This document shows positions 1 to 10,995 of a stretch of DNA of 64,000 nt, piece after piece (position 1 is the first letter of the stretch; every line of letters begins with the position of its first letter). The notes under the pieces were generated by a model that was given only the letters and a program-made list of their open reading frames with translations, was not told the origin of the DNA and searched no databases. Made by a program: the position numbers and the translations under genes. This stretch comes from Theobroma cacao (Eukaryota; Streptophyta; Magnoliopsida; Malvales; Malvaceae), in contig NC_030851.1 of the NCBI RefSeq assembly GCF_000208745.1, positions 1,033,500 through 1,097,499 on the forward strand. The letters run 5' to 3'.

Positions 1-1886
1 CTCGATATCCGTCTTCTTAAGATTCTTTAGGACTATCGCCATCGATGAAAGTGAAGAAAGAGTTCGCTCAAGGTTTTTCTGTCTTGGCTAAACAAACGAT
101 GTGGCTTTAAATAAGGAGAAGAAAATGGTCCCAACAGGTTCCGTAACGGATCTTTCACTCCTAAACAGATTGTATGAATAGACCCGAATCTGGCGATTTT
201 CAGAGAAAAGGTGTCCCAATGCTTAATAGATAGTGCGGTCACAGCCGATTCTCAGGTTTTCCCTGATTTTGCCTTGTCTTCTTCAAGGAATCCTCGAGGA
301 GCCTTCCTTCTTGTTTCTGACAACTTCTTCTTCTTTAAATAATCCTCCAGGAGACTTCCTTCTTGTTTCTGACAACTTCTTCTTTAAATAATCCTCCAGG
401 AGCCTTCCTTCTTGTTTCTGATTGTTGAACGTATGGCACTTTGATTGGGACTGTATGTTCTACGTCACCCCTTGTGGCTATGGCCAACAAAAAAAAAATG
501 TTTAGATGAATCTGTGAGAGACAATTTATGGTGGACGAATACAAAAATTATACGGTTAATAAATAACTTCTCTAATCAAATTGATTCTGCCAAAGTCCCC
601 AACCAAATATCACTTAAACGATTCCCATAATTTCAACTCAATCAGAATTAATTAACTGCATTCAATGATTCATTTTTCAAAAGTTCAACATAGAAACACC
701 GTCCAATTATAATCAGCATAAAGCCAAGTCCAACAAAATGTTGGTGAAGTCCACTAAGCATCATCCTCTGCATCTGCAGCCTGAAAAAGGGCAGGAAAAT
801 GTTTATACACAATTTATTGGTAGAACTGGAACTATATAACATAACCCTGATGCATAGCTAGAGTGACCAAATGTACAAAGATTTCAAAGGGCCAATATGG
901 AATGACGAAAAAGACGTTTTCCTTATTTCATTGACAAGTTGATACTAGAGAGCCTCAACAGATTAGTAATAGGCTGTAGCATTCATGGAAGGCAATATTA
1001 TACATGCTCATGAAGATCTTTGCAAGTTTTGTGATTTGCAAAGCACTTATTCACTTAAATTAAAATCTAAAAATCCCACAATAAGTAAGTTTTCAAGAAA
1101 ACCATTCCACAACTGATGATGAAGTCGAAGCCTTTTCTGAATTCAAACAAGGCAGGTTTGGTTACTAAGATCACATTACAATCTCATGCACTATTAGGAC
1201 CTTATACTAAGAAGATCCAGAAAAAAAAAAAAACCAAGCAGGTTCTCCTTTCATGGTTTCCACCAATATTCTTTAGCCTTCATTCCCCCTTTCCACATGC
1301 GTATCCTCCATTAAATCACATACTCTTATAGGAGTGTGTACCGACTATAGACCATAATCTCACACCTCCAAAGTCCAAACCACCTCTCTAAGATAAACAG
1401 TTTTCCAATGTCATACACTGCAATTTCCACATTATATGTGCTAATTATATTAAACATTTTTACAACCAAACGACAAATGCATGAAATGCTACTTCCAAAA
1501 AATCCAATTATTTCAACTCCATAGCAAATGCAATTCTGCAACCATTTATGTTTTCAACGGTCGAGATATTGTCCTTAGGTTTTTGGAAATTTAATTTTCA
1601 ATCAATCTACTATAAGTACTTTTCATAATAGTTATGCCCACCAAATACTTGCCTATATGCTTAGAACCCTACATGCTTAGAGCCCCTCATTTTCAAGACC
1701 AACTTGGCCAAAACAGAATGTTTATCAGCACTTGCAGCATTTACAATTTTAAGCTAATTAGTTAACATGCCCAATAAAAGGTCACTACTAAATATTTACA
1801 AGGCAAATAAGGAGAAAAAGAAACAAAGAAACCTTCCAATAAAAAAAAATTCAACTCATTGAATCTGCATGACTTGATGACGATGA
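1..1886. other. Intergenic / 3' flank, no gene recognised
   Basis: I see no convincing gene here. Open frames are short and none resembles a known family. The left part holds a small tandem repeat (285-427). The right part, close to 1887, is probably the 3' untranslated region of the minus-strand bromodomain gene. AT content rises between about 1000 and 1850. Confidence 0.5.
285..427. repeat. Short tandem repeat, three copies of about 50 bp
   Basis: Three head-to-tail copies share the core CCTCCAGGAGCCTTCCTTCT followed by a TTTCTGACAACTTCTTC-like tract and TTTAA. The first copy carries one extra TTC and a CGAG variant, and the third is cut short after TTTCTGATTG. Sequence drift between copies is low, so the duplication looks fairly recent. 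No coding role is apparent. Confidence 0.75.
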
Positions 1887-4800
1887 TCATTGTAGCTGCT
1901 TTGAGTGCTTGGGAGATTTGAGAGTATCAGAAACAGTTAGAAATCAGCATAACAGTATGAGTGTATGAACCCAAAAGGTTACCTGTTCAGAACCCAAAAT
2001 TTTTGAAGATCCGCCAATCTTCTCAAGAAACTTCTCCATGTTTGAATTCATTCTAGCTATGTACGTTTCCATAAGTGCATATTTTTCCTCCATGGCCTCC
2101 ATTTTCACCACCATCTTGCGCACCTCTTCATTTGCTGACTTTTTGGCCTCAGAAGCCATCCTCACAAGGTCATCACGACTATGTCTTGGGCCAAAAACAG
2201 CAGTATGAGTGGCACCCAATCCATAAGTTTGCACACGGTTGCATTTTTCTTTTCCCATAACTTGACAGAAGGTGTCATTTGACTCATCACTACCTTGTGA
2301 GTTATTCTGTCTCTCAGCTGCTTGTTTGCGGAGTTTTGACTGCGATGATAATACAAAACTTATCAAGGAGTGGACAGATTTACATATAAATAGCACTAAT
2401 AAGAAATAAATTAATTACTTATACATACAATAAATGCTGCCGCTGTCTCATCAACAGGCTGCCCATTCTTGCGTGTATGTGTTAATATATAAAGCTCAGC
2501 TCTAGTAGGCTCCTTCCCATCAGGCCTCTTGTTTCGCTATTTCCGAAGCAACAGGAACAACTGCTTTCAATATGGATTTCAAAACGAAAAAAGCAAAACA
2601 TGAGAAATTACCTCCTCCTCACGTATCCTTGCATAACTCTTGGTGCCTGATGCATGTCCACCCTTCTGTTTTGCACGGTTAGCCTTATTTGTAGCACAAC
2701 GCTTCTACAAATGGCATATGTAGAGAACATGTTTCCACATTTCTAATGCTAGAGAGGAGAATTTTGAACTACCAATAAAATTTGCACCAGAATAGAAGAA
2801 TTGGAATGTGCAATTGCTGCTCCTCACGTACCTTTGTGTCATCAGAGTTCCAATATGAGATAAGGCTTGGCCATTGCTCAGGAACCACCCTTGGATCACA
2901 TACCTTCAAGCGCTCTTCATCGGTATTAAGAGCATCATAATATGATGCCTTTAACTCTGCCTTCCAGTCCCTCCATTTTGTAGCAAGAGACTGCATGACC
3001 CAAGACTTGCAACTTGGATCAAGGTCAAACTTTGTCTATAGCACATAGAGGAGGCAAAATGTCACTAAAAAGAGAAAGCAATAAGACACAAAAAGAAAGG
3101 GTAAAATGTCTTATCATACCTGAACATATTCCCAGATTTCCTCTTTGTAAGAATCCGGCATTGCCCTCCAGTGAAAAAAAATAAGGGGTGCCCTGTGTCC
3201 ATTCCGTGCTATAGTGCCCAGGAAGCTGCTTAGCTTGGCTGACTCAGGACCAACAGGCTGTCCGAGCTTGTTGTCATGGACAAATATCCGCTCACCATCT
3301 GCCAGGTCATTCAAGATGAGGCAGCAAGTGGGACCTCTTCCCCTCTTCTTCTTTTCAGGGAGCTGTGGCATTTGATGTGGCTGTTCCTGGCTCTGTGGGT
3401 TCTGCTCAGACTGGAGTTCAATGGGGCCCAACTGATCCTGATTTTCTAGGTAAGATTTGCTGGTTGTGGGGCCAGTGGAGTACCTGAGTGCACATCTAAT
3501 ACCCCTCAAGGCAGAATCTGTAAGTGACAAGTGTGAATGTTCCGCAAAGAAGGGAAAAAAACAGATGCTAGCCACCCAAAATTAAAACCTAATATAAAAA
3601 GTTACATCAAGACTGAAAATATTGATGCATTTGCACACAGAGGAAAACAAACTACAGACTTACACATTAGATAAGCAACATAACTCATGATGCAATTTGA
3701 CAAGTAATTCCCGATAATTATGTTTAGCATTTGTTTATTTTCATTACTGCTTTTCAGTTGGTGCTGATGGTTAAATTATCAAATTGAATGGAAGATAAAA
3801 TCATCCATATAAAATTACATAAACACCAGAGTAAGTAGATAGTTCATATACCAGGTGACAAAGAAATAGCATATAGACAGTACCAATATCAACATTATCT
3901 TGTAGCGGGGATGACTCAGGCTGGCAAGGGCTTGCCTGTGGCTGCAGTTGCTGTTGTTCAATAGATTGGCCATGGCTCAATGAGAATTGTTGGGGATGTG
4001 ATTGGCTATGGCCGACAACCATGGGATCCACTGGACACCAAGGCACATACCCACTGCACCTTGTATAATCTGCTTGTGGCAGTGAGTGTGAGTGTCCTAG
4101 CAAAGATAAAGAGAAGTTAGATATAGTTACAACACAAATTCCTCTACAGTGGAATCTTCATCTTTTATTTTACATGTGATTGCAATACGTTGTGCAGATC
4201 CTTCGGGGAAAAACATGTAAGTATATAGAGACAAATGAAAAGAAATTAAATCTTGGAGTAATGCAGAAATGATGAATGCTTCTGAACTCAAAACCTGTAA
4301 TGCTGGATTATCAAATAAAGAAACAAAATAACTATTGAGAATGTAATGTCCTGATTACAAGCTAAAAGGCAGTGCAAAGATTACTGATGAACTGCTGTGC
4401 TTGCTTACCACCATCTGCAACAGCCTGCAATTGAGAGGGTTGGTTGATGCTCTGCTGCTGCTGCAGACCATATGGCTGATTGTGGCTCAACTGGGGCTGT
4501 TGCGAGTGGGAATGACTGGGTGCCCCTCCATATATTGAAGCTGCAGGACCCATAGATGTATTCTTTTTGTGTTTCAAGGAAGATGCATGCTTTTTGTGTT
4601 TTGGGGCTATGTCTTTAGGTGGCTGAAAATGCGAATATCCGACAAATTCATTATTGATGTAAGAGAGAGAAATGAAAATAGCTTGATGGTAGTTGTCACA
4701 TGCTGATGGCAGATAGAATATGATCAACAGAGTAAAGTGTAGATTCATTCAATATTATTGGTGTGAGATGGTGTGATACACTTGCAAGACTATTATACTT

Positions 4801-7356
4801 GCGAAAGATATTCAAAGTCATTTAAATCTAAGTATAACATCGACAAAGAAAAATCATAAGTGAATTTGAGGCATGGTAAATGATTTCATAAAAAATTACA
4901 CTAGTCATATCTTTGCAAAAATTAAAAGACAACCACAAAATCCCTTCTTCTCAAGTTTATAATCCCCTTTCACTAAGCACAAAGTTGAAAGAAAGCATTT
5001 ATTGGATTCACATGACAGAAGAACTGCTAGTTTCCAAAGTTTCATTAATGATTTTAAAAGGTAAACAATCCAAATTAGAACTGTGCAAAGGGACATTGCT
5101 TGAAATTGAAATATAATTAGCATGAGTTCTTAAGAACTATAGTTTTGAACAAGAAGAAAGGAAAGATAGATTAAAAAGTTAAGGTAGAGTACAACACAAG
5201 CACTCAATCAAGTAAATATTGATAGAACTGATGAATATATTACCTGCACTGTTACAGCCTGTGCAAGCTTGTAATTGGGAGAATTGTGGCTGGTTGTGCT
5301 GTGATTGACAAGGTTGATGATAACTCACTGGGGGCAACTGGGAGAACTGTGGCCTTGCAGTGCTTGGAGGAGGTTGCTGTAGTTGATGAGGTTGGCTATA
5401 GCTTAACGGAGGCAAGTATGGATGGGGCTGATTGGTACCCAATCTATCCTGCTGTATCTGACTGGCACCATCTACTGCAAGGCCCACTGGACTGAAGGGC
5501 TCACCTCTGCTATACCTTGTGGCATAGTCTTTCATAGATGGTTCATACGAACGTCCCACTGAATGAAAATCCAATGAATAAAATTAAAAATGAATATACA
5601 AAGACCAAAACAAAATCCTCATAATGTATTTATGATTGAGAATTCAACACAAATCTCAGACGTATAACTAGATTCATTGAGAAAGATAAAGAAAGTCTAT
5701 CTATATGTATATTGGATTGCTATCATTTTGATACCGGCTGCACTAGTTAGTTCTTCAAGGGAAAAAATGGTGAAGTAGTCAATATAATGAAAAATCTCTT
5801 TCCAAGAAGCATCTGATGTTTATCACTGTTAATTTTGGAAACCACCTGAAAAGTAAAAAACAAGTAATAATTGTCAACACATACCATTGATATTTCTTGA
5901 TTGTTCAATGCGCAAGCCAGCGGCTGTCCAATACTTCATGAACTTTTTCTTCACTCGTTTCATTAGATATACAATACACTCTCCCTTCTTGTTGCACTTG
6001 CAGCAGTTCTCCCAAATGTATTGTACATCGTTAAACACATCTTCCGAGTTCATGTACTTTATGCTATTTTCTAAATTACTACATATCATACCAAAATCCA
6101 TCGGTGTATCTATTACATTGAAATAATCCTGTTTCCAGTAAACCACAAACCAAAAGGGAGGAGGGAGGGGGGGAGAGAGGAGAGGGAGAAAGTTAGTGAG
6201 ATTAATCGTTTTATCATGGATCAGAGTGGACAAAGGAATTGAAGTAAGTTCACATGCATTTAAAGGTATCAAACGGTGCTCTGTGCAGAATATAAAAAAT
6301 GATAAACATGTAATTGGGTCTTTTATATTATACTTTAGGTGACATGATTGAATAATATGATACCAGTAATTTGCGTAACATTTTTAATGATAGCTTAGGA
6401 AATATGAAAAAAAAAATATAAGGGGACCAGCCAGCAGGCCTTCAACTTAGGCAAGACCCTTAGGTTGACCCTCAGGTTGACCCTCATCAGTCATCCCATT
6501 CAAGTCACAAGCACAGATTCAACCCATAGCAAGCAAACCCTATTGAAAGATAAGTTTGGCAATGCATTCATAAATTACATAGCAATATTCACTTACAGGT
6601 TTTCCCAGAGCAACAGGATCTACAGGAACATTGAATGGTTGAGCCTCATCCCTTTTCATAACTTTCTTAATCACCTAATAAGTTGAGAAAGTCGTAAACA
6701 GAAATAAGCACAAAATGCATTAATCCTTTCAAACAGATTGGTAACAATAAACCAAGACACTGTTCCATTAGAAATTTGACAGTGCTTTTTCTGTCCATCT
6801 CAAGCATTCAAAGTGCTAATAAACAATGTCTAAAAATTAGCATCAATAACGATTCTCAGCATACCTCCAATGCAGCTTTCAGTTCTTCCTTATTGTAGCA
6901 AGGATCCTGCTGAGGCATCTTAAATTCATTTTGGTTTTTACAGGAAGAACGCAATACCCTAGATGACTTAACATCCTCTTTCCCCACTTTTTTAGGCAAT
7001 TTACTTGGTTTCTGCTTTCCATTACCGCTTCCTTTAATCGATTTCCTAGATCTCCTGCCAACTGTTGATGAGTCATCAGAGCTACTCTCTTCAGCCCCGA
7101 ATGACTCATCACTGTCACTTGAAGATGGCGATGACGATGACGATGAACTACTCTCAGCGTCATCAGATTCAGAGTCGTTCTTATCAACTACTTCCAAATC
7201 ATTTGAGTCAGCAGACACAGAATCTTCTTTATTGTTTTGGTTAACAAAACTCAAAAATGCTTCCTCATTTTGGATCGTCGCTTTTTCATTTTGGGCCAAT
7301 GCAGTTGATTTTTTGGCTGGAGGTTTCCTCCATGCTCGTCTTCGCTTCGTCCTCAT
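1887..7356 (-). CDS. Bromodomain protein fused to a Transposase_24 (En/Spm-type) domain
   Basis: Exons in coding order: 7356-6865, 6674-6597, 6128-5885, 5558-5244, about 4540-4409, 4096-3884, 3517-3120, 3035-2832, 2704-2612, 2536-2429, 2339-1983, and a short last exon ending near 1887. Together they give about 880 residues in one frame. The N-terminus is basic (MRTKRRRAWRKPP) and is followed by a long Ser/Asp/Glu tract. A bromodomain spans exons 1-3, with the PMDFGMI and NKKGE regions and the expected acetyl-lysine Asn in KCN. Exons 4-6 are rich in Gln, Pro, Ser and His. Exons 7-11 match the plant Transposase_24/PTTA domain, including HDNKLGQPVG, TRKNGQPVDETAA and a C-terminal coiled coil. 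The likely role is a nuclear reader of acetylated histones with a transposase-derived DNA-binding or dimerisation region. The exon 5 acceptor and the last exon are the least certain parts, and two separate genes cannot be fully excluded. Confidence 0.75.
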
Positions 7357-9522
7357 TCTCTTTCAACTACTTCAAAAGCTTCACAATACTTAAACTCTTT
7401 TCACTTCAAAGATTGTTACAAAATGCAGATTGCTTCAAATTCCAGCTCATGGTTGTACACTAGAAAGATAGTAATAAATTCAGCAACATAATAGGAAAAA
7501 AATTAAAAAATTAACCAAAAAAAAAGGGAAAAGCCAAAGCAAAATTTGATCAAGGAAATAAATGATTATAAACTACTAAAATCCTAAAAAGCCTAAACGA
7601 ACAAAAATTTCTCGCTAATTCTTATCTTAAGATCTTCAACCATTAATGACTAAGTAACTGAGCGATCAAAGCAATTGTTTTAACTTTACATTGAAATCAG
7701 AGAGAGAGAGAATTACATTAATGTAAGTGAAATAGAGAAGGGAGATTAAGGCTAGAGTTTTAGGGGAAACCATCAGGTTTGAAGTGAGAGCGGGAGTAGA
7801 ATTTCAGCTGATAAGCGTGACGATCATGGATTCACGGCGCCGCTAAAAGCAGAATAAACGAAGGAAAGCTACGTAAGAATTTCAGCGACAGTTTTTTCAG
7901 ATGTATTTACATGCCGATGAGGGAAAATGGGACAAAAATCTGACGGTCACGATTGATTGTTTCAGTTTTCTGACGTCATTTCTCTTTTCACTGGCAGTTT
8001 GGCCTACCCCACGGACCGAAAAAGCATAAAGAAGGAAAACAACATTAAATTTTTTTATAAAATTCCTATTTTTTCTTAACTTTAGATTATAATTTCACAT
8101 GATCTATTAATTTTTTATATATATAATAAGATTCAAAAATATAAACATGCATTAAGTATTTGATTCATTGATGTATAATTTTTTACTTAAAAAGTAGAAT
8201 TCGAATCTATTTTTTTTTAATAAAAAAATATAAAATATAAACATAATTAGTAAAAAATATTTTTTTCTCTTTTATTTTTTTCTCTCAAGTCATGTGACCA
8301 GTCAATGTCGTATCTATTCCACCATCCCACAATTGAATCTCGCCATCTATAATTTGATTCAGCCAAATCTAGAGCACGACCAAATTGTGCTCCCGAAGGA
8401 CAACGCAGCAAATTGAGTCGGATTTGACCAAAGCCGGCCAAGTGATGATCAGTTGATGAATGGAAGTACCATCAACCAATCACATCGTTTGAAAGGAAAA
8501 CAAAATTTTAATAGAAAAATAATTTTTTTAAAAAATTATAATTCATATATTATGTAATTCTTAAAATTAATTAAAAATAAAATTATTTAAAAAATATTAT
8601 TATGTCAATAAACTAACAAAAATATTAAAAATGTTAACAATTGAATTTATGTATCTAACAAAAAAATAATTTTTTGAAAGGAATCATTTATTTTTCATAT
8701 TAATATTAATAAATTAACATAAAATTTTAATTAAAAAAAAGATTTTTTTTTATAACGCAGCTTCCTACCAGAAGGCGTGCTTGATCTTTACTTTACTGGT
8801 ACTGCTTCTATTTTTGTTAGTTTAACTGCGTATTTGCTTGTGTTCTTTGTTTTTCCTTACTAATTTTTGTTACAATGGATTAAACTAAGGTAAGCAACAT
8901 TCCCAGGCATCAGCTAACAGCAAAAGAAACTTGGCAATGGCCATGGATTCTTAGGATTTCGAACTCGTATGCAAGCATCAGCGACATTATTTCCTTGTTA
9001 GAAAAGCAATTTTCCTCCACAAATGTCAACTTTTTCTCAGTTATTCCCATTACCCTATCTACTAGCCCATTGGGTTCGTCTGTACTATATACGTGTGTGT
9101 TAGCGTGTATATGACTTCAAATCGTGGCCTCTCATGGCACATCATAACGTGTACCAAAAGCTTCCTTTTGCTTGGGGTTTAGGGAATCTGTCTCCTCTTC
9201 GGAGAATATGTCAATTTTGATATTTCATTTGACATTGTTATTGTATAGTTTATAACTTGACGTCAAGCATTGGTGAAATGCTTTAAATATGGGATAACGG
9301 CACATGGACTATGGACTTGATCATGTCTATACGTTGCTAACAGGAAATTCCGTGGAAACAATACCTAATCCCTTTTATATTAGGAGCAAGCTGCCATCCG
9401 GCTTAGAACTCCCACATTTCATCCGACTAAAGTCTACACGGTCAGTGCATCTCCGCCGTAACAACCGCCGTAACCACCAGTTTGGGTTGAAAGTTTTTGT
9501 GAGTATTTCTTGATTTCTAGCG
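7357..9522. other. Divergent promoter region between bromodomain gene and DMP
   Basis: The first 430 bp are probably the 5' untranslated leader of the minus-strand bromodomain gene; they include a GA run near 7700. The middle (8040-8760) is very AT-rich with many homopolymers and no gene. From about 9240 the sequence is likely the promoter and leader of the DMP gene. I see no RNA gene or transposon ends. Confidence 0.45.
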
Positions 9523-10188
9523 ATGTCGGAAACGTCTCTGAGGCCGAGACCTGTTGTTTCCAAGCAAGCATCTCAATCAAGAAGCAGCACCAACAACCAT
9601 GAGCCTGGTGAAACACCAAGATCCCCATCGAAGCCACCCAGTTTATCTCAACGTGCGATCTCGCAGACCTTGACAAGCACGGCAAACTTAGCCAACCTTC
9701 TTCCTACAGGCACGCTCCTGGCCTTCCAACTCCTCATGCCGATCTTCACCAACAACGGATCGTGCGATTCCGCCACCCGCCCCATGACCCTCGTCCTCCT
9801 CTTGCTCCTCGCCCTTTCCTGCTTCCTCGCTTGCTTCACGGACAGCGTCAAGTCATCGGATGGACAAGTTTACTACGGTTTCGCAACGTTCAAAGGGATA
9901 TTCCTGTTTGACTACCCCGATCCCACAGGTTCAACCCTGCCCGACCTGAGCAAGTACAGAATCAAGTTCATTGATGGGGTTCACGCAGTCTTGTCTGCGC
10001 TCGTGTTCGGTGCTGTGGCTTTGAGAGACAAGAACGTTTTGAGCTGTTTCTATCCGACACCGAAACACGAAACTCAGGAGGTTCTGAGCATCGCACCAGT
10101 CGGAATCGGGCTCATTTGCAGTTTGTTGTTTGTGGTGTTTCCAACCAGAAGACACGGAATTGGCTACCCGATCACACCTGCCAAATAG
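9523..10188 (+). CDS. DMP (DUF679) family membrane protein
   Basis: This is a single-exon frame of 221 residues, a usual length for DMPs. A Ser/Pro/Arg-rich N-terminal tail of about 45 residues precedes the DMP domain. Family hallmarks are visible: ANLANLLPTGT, FQLLMPIFTNNGSC, FTDSVKSSDGQVYYGFAT and the Pro-rich C-terminal GIGYP. Four hydrophobic segments fall at roughly residues 60-82, 92-112, 145-165 and 182-202, which fits the four-span topology of the family. DMPs act in endomembrane and plasma-membrane remodelling during senescence, and certain members act in gamete fusion. The sequence alone does not tell which subclass this is. Start at 9523 is the first ATG of the frame. Confidence 0.9.
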   Translation: MSETSLRPRPVVSKQASQSRSSTNNHEPGETPRSPSKPPSLSQRAISQTLTSTANLANLLPTGTLLAFQLLMPIFTNNGSCDSATRPMTLVLLLLLALSCFLACFTDSVKSSDGQVYYGFATFKGIFLFDYPDPTGSTLPDLSKYRIKFIDGVHAVLSALVFGAVALRDKNVLSCFYPTPKHETQEVLSIAPVGIGLICSLLFVVFPTRRHGIGYPITPAK

Positions 10189-10725
10189 TTGTTCATTTTG
10201 TTCATCTTCCCCTTCTCCCTATTTATTTATTTATTTTATTCAGAAATAATAGAATAAATTACACAAGTTAAATTAATTTTGACTTTTTTTCCCCCATTTT
10301 TATGTTTATTCTCTGTTTACTCCCATTTAATTTATTGTAAAGTTAGATATAATGAAATACGAATTCACTGTAAACATATAATATTTATACATTATCATTT
10401 AATTATAAAATACTTCATAAATGTAAAAAGATAAATATTTAAAAATATTTATATTATGAGTTTATAATATTAATATATGGTAGCCACAATTTTTTTCCAA
10501 CAAATATCATACTAACTAAATTTGGCCTTATCCTAACACAATGGACTTTAGCCTGAACGGTGCTGGAAACAAGTTGAAACAGTCAACCTTCATTGGATTA
10601 CGCTGGACTCTAGCTTGAATTTTGCAAGTTTCGTGGACCTTGTCTCTTTGGTTCATGTATATAAGTAGTAAATTCAACTCCAAATAATAAAAAAAAAAAA
10701 GACAATTTGAAAGTAAATCAGCAGA
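10189..10725. other. DMP 3' flank and LEA promoter
   Basis: The first part is AT-rich 3' flank of the DMP gene with no clear structure. The last 200 bp contain the promoter of the LEA gene, including a TATA box at 10658. Confidence 0.5.
10658..10665 (+). promoter_or_regulatory. TATA box of the LEA_6 gene
   Basis: TATATAAG lies 68 bp upstream of the LEA start codon. A transcription start about 30 bp downstream would leave a leader of roughly 35 nt, which suits a small, strongly regulated stress gene. Position and match to consensus are the only evidence. Confidence 0.6.
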
Positions 10726-10995
10726 ATGTCTAGCACCAAGGAGCAAACTTCCCCAAGGGGCGAAACCCAGAGCCAGAGCCAGAAGAAAGAAACGCTGGAA
10801 GGGCTACCTTTAGAGAGCAGCCCTTACGTCAAGTACCGAGATTTGGAGGATTACAAACGCCAGGCCTACGGCACGGAAGGACACCTCCCAGTGGAGATAA
10901 AGCAAGGCGCAAGCGGCAGCACTGATGCCCCTACGCTTACCGGAGCCGCCGTGTCCGACGCTAAGTCCATCCTCACCAATGCTTCCGGCAACTAA
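10726..10995 (+). CDS. Late embryogenesis abundant protein, group 6 (LEA_6/LEA18 type)
   Basis: This is an intronless frame of 89 residues, small and very hydrophilic, with no signal peptide or membrane segment. The signature LEGLPLESSPYVKY followed by DLEDYKRQAYGTEGHL and the TDAPT block near the C-terminus are those of the LEA_6 (PvLEA18) family. Such proteins are intrinsically disordered and accumulate in drying seeds and water-stressed tissue, where they are thought to protect other molecules. Start codon 10726 is the first ATG after the TATA box at 10658. It lies about 540 bp downstream of the DMP gene on the same strand but should be transcribed separately. Confidence 0.88.
   Translation: MSSTKEQTSPRGETQSQSQKKETLEGLPLESSPYVKYRDLEDYKRQAYGTEGHLPVEIKQGASGSTDAPTLTGAAVSDAKSILTNASGN

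Noticed and set aside
335..544. Minus-strand frame overlapping the tandem repeat at 285-427
   Set aside because: The frame is short, depends on the repeat, and resembles nothing known.
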